A stretch of 64,000 bases of DNA from Saxidomus purpurata (GCA_022818135.1 JAFMSR010000015.1:6639997-6703996); one strand, 5' to 3'. Positions 47,590 to 59,733 are shown, counted from the stretch's first letter. Made by a program: numbers and translations. Notes: generated by a model from the letters alone, not told the origin.

Positions 47590-48290
47590 CAGCTCACAGT
47601 GCAGATCATGATCAGACAGGAAAAAATTGAATAGCTCACAGTGCAGATCATGATCAGACAGCAAAATAATGAATAGCTTTACAGTGCAGATCATGATCAG
47701 ACAGCAAAATAATGAATAGCTTACAGTGCAGATCATGATCAGACAGCAAAATAATGAATAGCTTACAGTGTAGATCATGATCAGACAGCAAAATAACGAA
47801 TAGCTTACAGTGCAGATCATGATCAGACAGCAAAATAATGAATAGCTTACAATGCAGATCATGATCAGACAGCAAAATAATGAAAGTGCAGATCATGATC
47901 AGACAGCAAAATAATGCATAGCAAACAGTGCAGACCATAATCAGACAGCTAAATAATGAAAGTGCAGATCATGATCAGACAGCTAAATAATGCATAGCAA
48001 ACAGTGCAGATCATGATCAGACAGCAAAAAATAAATAGCTGACAGTGCAGATCATGACCAGCCAACATACAATGAATAGCTTACAGTGCAGATTATGATC
48101 AGACAGCAACACAATGAACAGCAAACAGTGCAGATCATGATCAGACAGCAAAAAATAAATAGCTGACAGTGCAGATCATGACCAGCCAACATACAATGAA
48201 TAGCTTACAGTGCAGATTATGATCAGACAGCAAAACAATGAATAGCCAACAGTGCAGATCATGATCAGACAGCAAAATAATGAGGCATAG
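47590..48290. repeat. about 42-bp minisatellite, roughly 17 units
   Basis: Unit GTGCAGATCATGATCAGACA then GCAAAATAATGAATAGCTTACA. Each unit centres on the palindrome GATCATGATC. Unit length varies (about 35-45 bp) through loss of AATAGCTTACA in some copies. The - strand frames through it (repeating SLFCCLIMICTVSY) reflect the repeat, not a gene. Confidence 0.92.
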
Positions 48291-48449
48291 AGCTTAGATA
48301 TTCAGCATGTGGCAATAATTGACTCTCTACCAAGATTGTTCAAATCATGACCAGGGGCGGGGGTGGGATCTTTTGATTTTACATAAGCTTATTAAGAGGA
48401 TATCATGAGCCAAAGGTAAAAATTGATCCTTTCTGCTATTAATAACCTT

Positions 48450-49904
48450 TTATTTTTGCCAATGGTAGACAGGTGAGCGATACAGGGCCATCATGGCCCT
48501 CTTGTTAGAAATATTTGTTTGTTTGTCCTTGTTTGCAATATCAATGTCTGTCTTCAGTTCAGTATTAATTAGAGTCTGGGTCCCACTTTGTAACTGCTGT
48601 TGTGCTTTATTTGATTGGTTTTGCAATTCTTTGTATATTGTTTCCTTTCGATAAGTTTCTGGTATAGAAGTTTTAGCTACTTCCAAAACAACCTCATAAT
48701 GGTTTCTATTATGATGATTCAAGTAGATACTCTGATTATGAACAGCCATATTTCTGTCTAAGAATTGCCCTGAATGTCTCAACCACTGGTAGTTATTTCC
48801 TGAATTTGTATAAATGAATATGTCTGTTTTCAAAAGGTGTGACATGACAAAAATTTCAGTCTGTGTAGCCCATGTGTTGTTTGCTGCCATCTTTGTTCTG
48901 GCAATATACTGATCAACATTTTCATTTCTGTTAAGAAGAGGTTTACACAGATGGCTGATAAATTGCATATTTTGCACTAACTTGGACCTGAAGAAATGAA
49001 AATGATTTTCCCATCCGCTGACAATGTAAGAGATACAACGAAAAAAACAGTTTCCATCTCCAATAATTGGCTGAATTCTGGATGGTGTATCATGGCTGAT
49101 AAAGTTTCTGTCAAATGAAATTTTTCCATTAAGGTTGTAGTGCAAAGCTGTATTTCTCTGCCAACCGGCTCTTATAGGAACAAATAAGGGTTTTGTTTGA
49201 GTGTGTCCAATTATTACACATGGTTGTGATATGTGTGAAGATGCATGAGTTTGTTGATTTCTATTTTTTTCTGTTGTGTCATATGTTTTCTTCATTTGTT
49301 GATGATTTTTGAGTTCTCTGTCAAAAGCTTTCTTCTTTTGTTCCTTGTCCAATGTATTCACTTTATCTGTGTTCTTGTGGTCATCTGTGTCACATGATTT
49401 CTTCTCTTGTATATTGTTCTTTAGTTCTTTTGTGTCACATTTTTTAGGTTCGCATGTATGAGAAGCAAGTCTCTGATAGCTGCTTAATATTTTGCCACAT
49501 GATTTGCAACAAGGGCACTTGTGATTATTTAAGGTAGTAACTGACATAAATAATTTGTGGCAATGACTGCACTGGCATTGTTTCCCACAAACATGGTTCT
49601 TTAACCTGTGAGAGGATGAAAAGACTTTTTTACAACTTTTACAAAAAAGACATGTATGTCTTTTGAGTGTTGCTTGAGACTTGTAGACTTTCTCACATAT
49701 CTCACACATGTATATGTTGCCATTATATATATGACAGCCCTTGTTACCAAGAAGGAAGGTGATCATCATTGTGTTAACTGAAAGAGAACAGGAGAAATAT
49801 TTTAACGTATTCTCATCACTCTTAACACAATTTGTGTTAGAAACACAATGGCCGGAGTTAAAAAAAAAGTGATGTGTGTTTGACATTAAAAAAAGATCAC
49901 ACAA
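48450..49904 (-). CDS. Helentron copy 2: zinc-finger/OTU protease ORF, 484 aa
   Basis: The best-preserved gene of the element. Residues 66-155 hold four Cys/His fingers (CEICEKVYKSQATLKRHTC; CKSCKKVFSSSHRLKNHVC; CSHCHKLFMSVTTLNNHKC; CKSCGKILSSYQRLASHTC), then a charged Lys/Asp linker, then the OTU catalytic region: GDGNCFFRC (Asp283, Cys286) and the His motif HYEVVLE (His402). OTU proteases cleave ubiquitin-like conjugates; their role in Helentrons is unknown. The final ~18 residues are read from the nested element that begins at 48505, so the natural C-terminus is lost. The first 45 residues before MMITF may be leader. Confidence 0.85.
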   Translation of the reverse strand: MCDLFLMSNTHHFFFNSGHCVSNTNCVKSDENTLKYFSCSLSVNTMMITFLLGNKGCHIYNGNIYMCEICEKVYKSQATLKRHTCLFCKSCKKVFSSSHRLKNHVCGKQCQCSHCHKLFMSVTTLNNHKCPCCKSCGKILSSYQRLASHTCEPKKCDTKELKNNIQEKKSCDTDDHKNTDKVNTLDKEQKKKAFDRELKNHQQMKKTYDTTEKNRNQQTHASSHISQPCVIIGHTQTKPLFVPIRAGWQRNTALHYNLNGKISFDRNFISHDTPSRIQPIIGDGNCFFRCISYIVSGWENHFHFFRSKLVQNMQFISHLCKPLLNRNENVDQYIARTKMAANNTWATQTEIFVMSHLLKTDIFIYTNSGNNYQWLRHSGQFLDRNMAVHNQSIYLNHHNRNHYEVVLEVAKTSIPETYRKETIYKELQNQSNKAQQQLQSGTQTLINTELKTDIDIANKDKQTNISNKRAMMALYRSPVYHWQK

Positions 49905-50870
49905 ATTATTATGGTCACATATTAATTACTTAAAAAATAATGATGTCACTATGAAAGGTATGCATCAATATGGAAGAATAAAAATATCAAGTGAAAAACT
50001 TAATTAATATAATATTATGAATATGGAAGAAAATCACAATAATACAAAAGAATTACTTAATATATATATGCTATGGAAAATTGTGTAATGTTGGACCTTT
50101 GCAAAGGTCCGCTTGAAGGGTTTGACGGTTAAGGTGATATATGTAGATATTGAATTTCCTAATAAAGTAAAATATTTGTACTGTAGGATAGTAAAAGTAG
50201 TATAATAATGTTTTTATAAGTACATAAACCAATATACAGCATGCAATAGTGTGACATTTTAGTGAAACAATGTGAAAAGAAAAATTAATATAACTTTATA
50301 TAAACGTTTGTACTGTTAAAAGTTCATTTGCAACAGGTGAAAGTGTTCATTGAAATTTCAATGCTAACTATGAGGCAACCAATCTGAAAGTTACAAAACA
50401 GAAATTGATTGTTATTCATGAATCTATACTACAATGTGATGTGTTACAAAGTAATCGTAAAAAAATGACTCTTTAATAGTCAGTATGGTATTTCATGTTA
50501 AGTAGTGTCAGATGATAGCATTGTTTGGTTTTGGATAGTAATCAAGAAGATGATGTTTTGATCCAGCAGCTGAGCAGTGATTCTTCTTTTCATGGAAAGT
50601 GAATGTTAGATTAAATGTTTCTGAAAGTACAAAGCTGTAGTAAAATTAGTATGTCATTGGATGTTGAGGACCCTTCCACTCTTTGTAGTCTGCATCATCT
50701 GAGAATATTGGGTTAACTTGATTCACATGCAAGTAACAATGCAGTACCATAAACAGCTTCACTTACTTACGTACAGCGATGGCTTGATTTCTGAAATTTG
50801 GTTTTATTTGATAAAAATAACAAAGATGGAAAAATAACAAATGAGAACTGACTGTAAATGAGTCTCTAAA
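49905..50870. other. Helentron copy 2 5' leader
   Basis: Non-coding AT-rich sequence matching 28800-29820 of copy 1 with scattered substitutions. Lies between the tandem array and the OTU gene; probable promoter/leader region by position only. Confidence 0.5.
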
Positions 50871-52555
50871 GGGGATAATTATGTCAAAATGCTTGATACA
50901 GTTACCTCCTCCTGTACACAGGTTCGGATCATGATGGTGAACAAGTGTGCAAAGTTTGAAAGGCATATGTCAATCGACTTTGAAAATATCTGAGGTAGTA
51001 CGCAAACTTTAACGTAAGTTCTAAGTAAAAAAAGGGGCATAATATTGTAAAAAAGCTTGATACAGTGACCTCCTCCTGTACACAGGTTGAGATCATGATG
51101 GTGAACAAGTGTGCAAAGTTTCAAATCCATATGTCGATGGACTTTGAAATTATCTGAGGTGGTACGCAAACTTTAACTTAAAATTCTAAGTCGAAAAAGG
51201 GGCATAATTCTGTCAAAAGGCTTGATAGAGTTACCTCCTCCTGTGTACAGGTTGGGGGCATGATGGTGAACAAGTGTGCAAAGTTTCAAAGCCAGATGAC
51301 AATTGAATTGGAAAATATTTGAGGTGGTACGCAAACTTTAACGTAAATTCTAAGTAGAAAAAGGGGCATAATTTTGTCAAAATGCTTGATAGAATTACCT
51401 CCTCCTGTACTCAGGTTTGGATCATGATGGTGAACAAGTGTGCAAAGTTTAAAAGGCATATGTCAATCGACTTTGAAAATATCTGAGGTAGTACGCAAAC
51501 TTTAACGTAAGTTCTATGTAAAAAAATGGCATAATATTGTAAAAAAGCTTGATACAGTGACCTCCTCCTGTACACAGGTTGAGATCATGATGGTGAACAA
51601 GTGTGCAAAGTTTCTTATCCATATGTCGATGGACTTTGAAATTATCTGAGGTGGTACGCAAACTTTAACGTAAAATTCTAAGTCGAAAAAGGGGCATAAT
51701 TCTGTCAAAAGGCTTGATAGAGTTACCTCCTCCTGTGTACAGGTTGGGGGCATGATGGTAAACAAGTGTGCAAAGTTTCAAAGCCAGATGACAATTGAAT
51801 TGGAAAATATTTGAGGTGGTACGCAAACTTTAACGTAAATTCTAAGTAGAAAAAGGGGCATAATTTTGTCAAAATGCTTGATAGAATTACCTCCTCCTGT
51901 ACAAAGGTTCGGATCATGATGGTGAACAAGTGTGCAAAGTTTCAAAGCCATATGTCAATGGACTTTGAAAATATTTGAGGTGGTACGCAAACTTTAACAT
52001 AAGTGGTTACGCCGACGCCGACGCTCGGGTGACTAGGATAGCTCTCCTTATATTGTAAAAAAGCTTGATACAGTGACCTCCTCCTGTACACAGGTTGAGA
52101 TCATGATGGTGAACAAGTGTGCAAAGTTTCAAATCCATATGACGATGGACTTTGAAATTATTTGAGGTGGTACGCAAACTTCAACGTAAATTCTAAGTCG
52201 AAAAAGGGGCATAATTCTGTCAAAAGGCTTGATAGAGTTACCTCCTCCTGTGTACAGGTTGGGGGCATGATGGTGAACAAGTGTGCAAAGTTTCAAAGCC
52301 AGATGACAATTGAATTGGAAAATATTTGAGGTGGTACGCAAACTTTAACGTAAATTCTAAGTAGAAAAAGGGGCATAATTTTGTCAAAATGCTTGATAGA
52401 ATTACCTCCTCCTGTGTACAGGTTGGGGGCATGATGGTGAACAAGTGTGCAAAGTTTCAAAGCCATATGTCAATGGACTTTGAAAATATTTGAGGTGGTA
52501 CGCAAACTTTAACATAAGTGGTTACGCCGACGCCGACGCTCGTGTGACTAGGATA
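50870..52555. repeat. 164-bp tandem array in Helentron copy 2, 10 units
   Basis: Unit marker TCCTCCTGT at about 50906, 51071, 51236, 51400, 51563, 51728, 51892, 52079, 52243 and 52407. The one longer step (187) again contains the CGACGC...GCTCTCCTTAT terminal fragment. Three more units than copy 1, seemingly a duplicated block of three. Confidence 0.9.
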
Positions 52556-52764
52556 GCTCTCCTTATTCTTCGAATAGTCGAGCTAAAAATAAGACGAATA
52601 GCGTTTTATTTGAGGAGTAAAAAAGAACAGTGAACATGTCATGAAATGCAAGGTATGCACGGAATACTACCAGTTCAAGGCAGCGACTTCGTGTAAGCGC
52701 ATCAAATAGTACCCTTTCCAACATTTTTTTTGTTTAAATTAACGTGTAAGAATGGAAATAGATT

Positions 52765-52920
52765 TTACTTTTGAGTGATATACCGGTAAGTATATCACTG
52801 AGTGTCGTTTAGATGCTTCGTAATTAATAACTCAGGCCTCCAGCCTTCGTGATTAGATTACTACTAATCTACAATCCACACAGTGATATATTAAACCGGT
52901 ACATATTCACTCAAATGTGA
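52765..52920. mobile_element. small fold-back element, second block
   Basis: Counterpart of 31213-31357, with the same GTGATATACCGG hairpin and inverted ends, plus a small insertion (AGGCCTCCAGCCTT) not in the first block. Confidence 0.65.
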
Positions 52921-53581
52921 AATCTATTTCCTAAACAAATACTCAACTTATGTTGTTATTACGAACCTTCCAACACAGTAACGTGTGGTGGACTTGACGA
53001 CAGTTAACCTACAACACATGCTGCACATGTGTTCAACGACCATGAACATTCTATTCGACTTCTGCATCAGCGTCTTACCCACAATATATGTTTTTCTTAC
53101 ATTTATTTGTGCACATGTTACTGCAAAGTACTATTATTTTGTAATCTGTGTCTATCAATAAAGCTTATGTTATTGTTGATGATGATGTTGTATAAAGTGA
53201 TTGCTTTTATTTTCACTCTAACACTTATCTAAAGGGAATTTTCCCAGTGGTATTTTAATGGTTTGAATATTTTATGGCAAATTCTCCTGTCCATACCACT
53301 CGAAATAGGTATGACAGAATATATGGATGGATCGATGGATGGAAGGATATAAATATACATAATTTTCAACAGAAATCTCAAATATTTCAGAGAATTTCTG
53401 CTCAATTTCATGTGTTTTGATAATACAATCAATCGATAGCAAATAGTGTACGAAGATATTATTTATAATTTGAGACGTTAACGTTCTATCTAAATTGACA
53501 TTAGTAAAGTAAACATGTTTTCACACTATCTTTTACAACTAAGTGTATATCTAACTTTAATCAAATTCCTTAATTTTTCAG

Positions 53582-53706
53582 ACTATACAAAGGAAATTTT
53601 TCCTATTTCGGTGGAGATTTTACGAAGGAAGACGAAATAGCAAAACTATGCGGAGACATTACTACACTGTATCCTGAAGGGATCGATATTCTGATCAATA
53701 ATGCAG
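53582..53706 (+). CDS. SDR exon 2 (second block)
   Basis: Identical by eye to 32021-32145, with the same acceptor and donor. There is no exon 1 between the gap and this exon, so a free-standing second gene would lack its first 52 residues, including the TGSTSGIG motif. Confidence 0.85.
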
Positions 53707-53942
53707 GTGGATAATGCTCTTTAGTGCTTGGGGATGACTGTTTGAAATCTATACTGCTATATTAAAATCCTTACCCCTGCTTTTCCGAATGTAATGTGAA
53801 GACACATCTGTTGTTTATCTAAAGCCTCCCATATAAGAACAAAATATCACTGGGTGATAATTTCCGATATTGTCGGGAATTTCCCAATTCGCTAACAAGT
53901 TAAAATGTTCGCGAAAGATTCATCCCACATAAAATAAGTATA

Positions 53943-54559
53943 CTGGCATGAGACCAGTTTCCGAATCATACCAGTTTCCGACTACCCGTTATCATAGCTT
54001 TCGCATAACTCTTCAGAATGGGAGTACTATATAGTTTCGAACAACATCATCCAAACAAGCAGCTAACAAAATTTCATTTTCTAAAGATAAGCACTTTCAA
54101 AGAAATTCTACATTATACATCTGTCACTGAAATTGCTTGCAAAATATGGCACAGTTCAAGTGTTTTGAACTGATAATACAGTGATGAACGAAATGGAGCG
54201 GCATGGAACGGATAATAGACAGACACTCATTACGAGTGTTGGAAAAGTAGGGAAATGAATTTACAATTTATGGAATAAAAGTTCTCATAGATATAAATAA
54301 TTTATGATTCCAAAACTGTTCAGGATAAAATTATGTCAGAAACTGGTCCTGTACCTTAAGTTATTAACATTAATTAGGCTGTCCTTTTGGGCCCAAAATT
54401 TGGTAAGCATGCGCAAAAGACACTGGTTCTTGTTTACATCATTGAAAAGGGGATAAACTGACGTTTGTAAATGTGTAGATGACTTTTGTTTACAAGACAC
54501 CTATAAGAAAAAATATTTTAAAAACCTCGATTTTTTGTCGGAAACTGGTCTCATACCAG
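53943..54559. mobile_element. 617-bp TIR element with TA duplication in SDR intron 2
   Basis: Inverted ends CTGGCATGAGACCAGTTTCC / CTGGTATGAGACCAGTTTCC, flanked by TA on both sides. The first block (near 32380) has the uninterrupted ACTATAATGATAG. An extra CCAGTTTCCGA repeat lies inside the left arm. No transposase; a non-autonomous element of a TA-targeting superfamily such as Tc1/mariner. Confidence 0.88.
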
Positions 54560-56370
54560 TAATGATAGAATTCTCCTTTTGCAAATTTAGAATTCGCGAA
54601 TAAGTATGTCTGTTTACAATTAGCGAAATTTCGTCACGCAAAAATACCCGATTAACAATGTTGTTAATACATAAACATAGGATTAAATTTGCAAAAATGT
54701 ATACAGTGTGGAGAACGATTTCCGTATTTAAATGAAATGATGATTGTTATTATGTGTCTAGGCTGTTTGTTTTGTAGACCGTATATTGTTATGCTTATTT
54801 CGAGGCCAATTCACAGCGATAAATCCATAGAGTTCTAGTTTACATCTGTTATTTTAATGATACACATTTAGACGTTAAATAGAAAAAATGAATAAAGAAA
54901 AAGTACATGAAGTAAGTAAAGATTAGGGGTATACATGTATGTTATTCATTGTCTTTGAGATGAAGATGTCTCACTCGGTGATTCGTCCCTTGTGTGACCC
55001 TGCACTACACAACCGACACGACTGGTAGAATGTAACACTTTTGTAGTGTTAGAGAGACCTCTCATCGCATGACTTGTCACACTGGAATACGTAAGATTTA
55101 AGGCAATACGGAATACCATCAAATTCAAAATAGGCATTTTAAATAGATCTTCTTAGAGTAAAGGGGTGTATGATTAATACAATAACTATTTATAAAACAC
55201 AATATTTTTTCAGAGTACGTACTTTGCAACTGATACAGTAGTCGGAACGTAACAGTTGTCAAAATTTGCGTATATCGTGCGTATAACGTTTCTCAATGAA
55301 ATAAAAAAAACAGTCATTCTAGACCAGAGTTATTGAATACATTATTATTATTCATAAATTTTATCAATGCCTAAAAACAGGCTTACCAGTTACCATGTTA
55401 TAGTGCCCAGCTCATGTAGGTTTATGATAATATCTGGTAATGAGAGCAGATGATGCAGACAAAAGGGGCCTGGTTTAGGGGCCATGATCCAGGACATACC
55501 ATACTCACCCACAGAAATATATGCCGGGATTCGAACCACTATCCTGGATGGATGGTGTAGAGAATTGAAACTTAAAACAAACACATTTTGCCGCAAAACA
55601 GTGCGACCTGGCCGTCCTATGGGATACTTGACAAATTACAAAATGGACAAATCAATCACACGTCTTAGGCTGGGCGCAAACTTACTACCAACCAGCTCGG
55701 GTTGGTACATACTTTGGGTTGACCAGGTTTGCATCTAGTGCATTGTAAAATGTAACACCCCTCACTGGCTATTTGACTGCATAGCTTTCACCACACAGAG
55801 ACTAAAATTCAAGCCAGAAATGGATAAGCTTGGACTTGCATGGTTTCACTATTAATGATTATTCTCAGTCTAAGAAAAGCCCTAAGTTAATGTGTATAAA
55901 GATTGTTGGAGAATAACATAGTAGACTGTCAAATGACTGATAAAATTAGTTATCTAATTTACTCCAGTTGCTATCAGACCCCATCCTGTAGGTCACTAGT
56001 CAAAATCCTAAACAATTTTTGTATAAATGCAATTTTTTATATCCAGTAAGTACTTGGTATTTTAATTGTAGTAGTAAACATGCTGTTTCACTGGTTAGTG
56101 GGTGTTGATTTAAATTGGCAACCCAAAACATAAAAATTCAATCTTGTTATTATTTAGCAAATCATAGTCTGCACATAACAGAAATTAGCAGGGAGTGATG
56201 GGTGACATGTTGGTAGGGGTTGCCCAACCACTGTACCTGTTACATGCCTGTTTCAGTTATAAAATACTGTAACTGTAATTTATATCTTATATATAATTTA
56301 ATAATTTGCACTGTCTGTATGGCACCATATAATATTATAATTAAACAAAATTTCAAAATTTAACAAAAAG

Positions 56371-56456
56371 GTGCTGTGGGGCTCGTTTTGGGGAGGCTGC
56401 GTTTTTGGTACGTGGCATTCCCTGTTTGATATTATTTTTTTTTTTTTTTTTTTTTT
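56371..56456 (+). mobile_element. R-family retroposon copy 5, strongly 5'-truncated
   Basis: Only the last about 60 bp plus tail: GGTGCTGTGGGGCTCG ... TTTGATATTA followed by a run of about 25 T. The shortest copy, and it fixes the 3' end of the family. Confidence 0.85.
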
Positions 56457-57689
56457 CACTGGCTATTATCTGTAATATGTTGGGGACGGAGGGGGTAGGG
56501 GGGCGGGTTCAGGATAAATGTAAGCCGGTTTCTACTTACAAACCTACTTGTACTACCTCCAATTGAATGAAACATCAACCCTTTTATCATGATCAGTAAG
56601 TAGATCCTTGCAGGTTTGGACTGGCCACTGGCCACACAGATGCTACATCTGATCACCTGCATCTTTCTTACCAGTTTAACTATAACAGACTCTAACTCTC
56701 TTACTTCAGAAGGAGGCACATAGAAAAAATAGATTTTAATCAAGTTGTATACCTTGAAATAGGTTTTATTAGATTTGTAATATATATCAGTCTTGTGAGA
56801 ACCCTCACACTTGATTAATAATTGTATTTTAGTATTACAAGTAGTTCTTTTACTGAAGATCCTAATTAAATTAAGTAGTAAGTTCTGCAAAGAGCTCATT
56901 ATTTAAGTATACAATAGTATAATATCACTAAAAGAGTACCATAATCATGTTGTATAAAATGAATAAAACATTTTAAAAAATAAGATTTCTTTTAAGGCTA
57001 AGGTGGCAAAATTGTGCTTGTGTGGACATCCTGTAAAGCCAGTGATACCGGCTAACACCTATTTTTTGTAGTTTTATTTTTGAACACCTCTATATTAATT
57101 GTGTGTAGTTTGTAATCTTAATAGCTTAATAAAGAAAATAGTATGAAAATCACAGCTATTACTAAGTCACAATTTACTCTGGTCTCAGTAGACCGGTTGT
57201 ATAGTTATGTAGTTATATAGTACTTCTGACACTGATCTCCTCTGGTTAGTTTCATAAATAGAAACCATTTTAGAAATCTTTCAAAGGGCCTTTTTTCCTG
57301 TAAGTGTGGCAGAGGTGGTGCTTGAACTCTGTCCGGTTTATTAAATTTGTTCCTCATCTCTGATAGTTTCCTTAAAATGCCTAGCTTACATCAATTTGAA
57401 CAAATATAGATCTTTTAAGTTCTTTCTACATATCTAAATTCCAAAATAACTAAAAAAAAGATGAGTACCATCATTGCTGAGCTCTATTCTGCAGTCTCAT
57501 AGTTATTGAGGTTTTTGAAACATGTGAGGTTACACCCCCCTTTATAAATATAGAGTGTTGCTTAGCTCTTTCATATTGTTGTCAGTCTTCCATCAAATTA
57601 TTTGCTAATGCTACATGTGTATTCCAAGAACAATTTTTCCAAATGATCTACTACATGTATAGTATAAAAGTAAAAGGTAAAGTGTTTGT

Positions 57690-57936
57690 TTATTATAGTG
57701 TCACCCCTATTTAAAGGGCCAGCCATTTCTGACTTAAGAGAGACTTTTTGAGCACATGTACCTCCCGAATCCTACCATTTAATGCCAGGCACCAGGCAGG
57801 TAGGCATACGGTAACCATTATTTAACTAGCTGGCGGCTCACCAACCAGCTATATGAGAACGGACCCCTGGTGGGCTTCGAACCTTCGACCTCCCACTCCA
57901 AAGGCGGATGCCTAAACCACTAGACCAAGGGAGACG
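57690..57936 (-). mobile_element. tRNA-derived SINE
   Basis: The - strand starts GTCTCCCTTGGTCTAGTGG with an A-box-like TGGTCTAGTGG (57917-57927 region) and a B-box-like GGTTCGAAGCCC (57872-57883), then a non-tRNA body (GGATTCGGGAGGTACATGTG) and an AT-rich tail. The internal pol III promoter boxes and a body of about 170 bp beyond the tRNA-like head indicate a SINE rather than a tRNA gene. Confidence 0.82.
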
Positions 57937-59394
57937 GTATATGTACATGTGTTACCACCTCATAATATCATCAGAGTTATGTACATAGGATATGCAAACA
58001 AAATCTAAATGCTATTATCTCATAGCCTTTATACTGATGAAACTACTTATGTAAAAAATGCCATCAGATAAATTAGATATTGGAATGTACATCATTTTTC
58101 TGCCCAGTAATTAACCATCCATTGATGTTCATTGTATCTTCTTCATCATCAGTATATCAAATAAACATATAATTCCATATAAGATTATATGTTTCATGTA
58201 CATACATGTATATGTTAACACCATATATGGCATTTTGAGACTGTATAATCTAGGCTGTGAGATGTGTCTTCTCCAGGGTTCTAATTGAATCTGCTATCCA
58301 CCACTGGATGCAGAGTTGTGTCATGCAATTGGACCATTCCATTATTCTACAGAGGGTCCAAAATAATTTTGCAAATGATTTTTAATCTGTTTTTTGGTTC
58401 AATTCCTAGAAAGTTTTATAAATTTTATCCCAAAATGGGTGAGAAAATTTATAATACATAACAGTCTGTTTAATTTTACTTTAAATTTATTACTACCCCA
58501 ATAAAGTATTACTCAAACCACCTCAACAGGGGTTCTGAATCTAAAAGAATGGTAGCAGTGTCATAAAGTATATGAAACTGCGTGCCAAGAATTAAACTAC
58601 ATTGAAATAAAGATTAACTTTAATAACCCTCTTCACTCTAGAAAATATCACTGTTTCCTAGAGGTTCATTTTTTCTATGTGTTTTTATATACCCCACCTA
58701 TAGAATAGGACCACTAAAACACAATATAAAGTAACATGATATAAAACTTTACATAGAATTAATCACCATAGTCCACAGTACATAAATACTGCATTGCGCT
58801 TTAATTATCTTCTCTCCTCTAAGAATAATCTTAGATTTCTAGAGGGACATTTTTCACTTTCGGGCTACCGGAAAAAACCTAAATATTGTTCAAAACTTTT
58901 TTCTATTAAAACATTGGTCAAAATTTGGGGCTGTATAATCATCACAACTATAAATACTACAAAATAACATTAAAAACCCCGTTCCAAATGCTTGATTTAT
59001 TCGAAAACGCCATTTCAAGCTTTCAGTTTCTTCAATGTCAATTTACCCCACCCACTTGACACCCATCAACATATCAATTCAAGGTTCCAGTATAAAATTA
59101 TTATACTTGAACACGGTCCTAAAAAGTGTCTTTAATGTAGAATTTATTCAACGAAAAGTGTAGATGGCAATTAACATTAATTACGCCCATTTTCTCGCAC
59201 ATCGGGATCAATTTCCTGCCAAAGTCACTCCGACAGGTGTTCAAATTTGACACATACTGTGATATGAAAACTGTGGATCTTTGACACTTATCGATGTCAT
59301 TTTTTATTGTTAAGGTATGAAACTTCTAATTGATCTTATTCTTTCGGTCTGATTAAAAGGTCTAAGTCTAGATAAAATGTGAAATCTCAAAGTG

Positions 59395-59565
59395 ATCGTA
59401 TAACGTGTATAATCCGTTTATCGTGTAGCGTGTAGCGTGCGCTTCGTACATCGTGTATATCGTGTATCGTTCTGAATCGCTCATCGTGTATTTACCGAAC
59501 GTGCAACGTGCGTCTAACGTGCGTGTATCGTGCGTACATCGTGCGTGTATCGTGCACTCCGTGTG
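59395..59565. repeat. subterminal repeat cluster CGTGTATCGTGCG-like
   Basis: A dozen or so degenerate units (TCGTGTAGCG, ATCGTGTATATCGTG, AACGTGCGTCTAACG, GTATCGTGCGTACATCG) directly inside the right TIR. The left end has only a short counterpart (GCGTATATCGTGCGTATAACG at 55268-55288). Possible transposase-binding array. Confidence 0.75.
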
Positions 59566-59610
59566 ACAACTGTTACGTTCCGACTACTGTATATATTTAT
59601 TTTTTTGAAG

Positions 59611-59733
59611 GGCTTCAACATGCGTGCGAAATTGATGAGTATCCAATCGACATGTGGCATAAAATGGTGGCTGTCCACTTAACTGCGTCTTTTTTGTTGA
59701 TCCGATACTTTGTACCATATATGAAAAAGAAAG
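59611..59733 (+). CDS. SDR exon 3 (second block)
   Basis: Same as 33073-33195 except one silent change (GCA to GCG in HAC). Its acceptor tract is only about 20 bp from the end of the 4.35-kb element, which shortened and altered the polypyrimidine tract (TATTTATTTTTTTGAAG). Confidence 0.85.

Larger units (their letters stand above)
46402..48505 (+). mobile_element. nested non-coding Helentron-like element, 2.1 kb
   Basis: Begins TAGCTCACCTGAGCTGG, ends with CAGGTGAGCGATACA, hairpin AGGGCCAT-C-ATGGCCCT and CTTGT. CTCACCTG at the start is the inverse of CAGGTGAG just inside the 3' hairpin, the same layout as the host Helentron's termini, and TAGCTC...CTCTTGT is shared with it. The uninterrupted site is in copy 1 (TCTATTTTAGAAAT near 27428), consistent with insertion between Ts without duplication (a TTAG duplication cannot be excluded). 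It contains two tandem arrays and a MITE but no transposition gene. Confidence 0.8.
55236..59589. mobile_element. 4.35-kb element with identical 26-bp TIRs and TA flanks
   Basis: Ends CAGTAGTCGGAACGTAACAG continuing TTGTCA, perfectly inverted at the other side, with TA at both flanks. The first block has the empty site CTGATATATTTTT near 33053. Frames inside are short (largest 147 codons at 56456-56899, no domain), so it appears non-autonomous despite its size. Its right end is a cluster of CGTGTATCGTGCG-like subterminal repeats. It carries a tRNA-SINE and an R-family fragment. The rest of the interior is AT-rich with nothing recognisable. Confidence 0.85.

Noticed and set aside
47515..47938. 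Frames of 94 and 115 codons on the - strand
   Set aside because: The protein is a periodic read of the 42-bp minisatellite (SLFCCLIMICTVSY repeats).
57860..57936. A tRNA gene on the - strand
   Set aside because: A- and B-box-like sequences are present, but a non-tRNA body of about 170 bp and an AT-rich tail follow, and the anticodon stem pairs poorly. A tRNA-derived SINE fits better.
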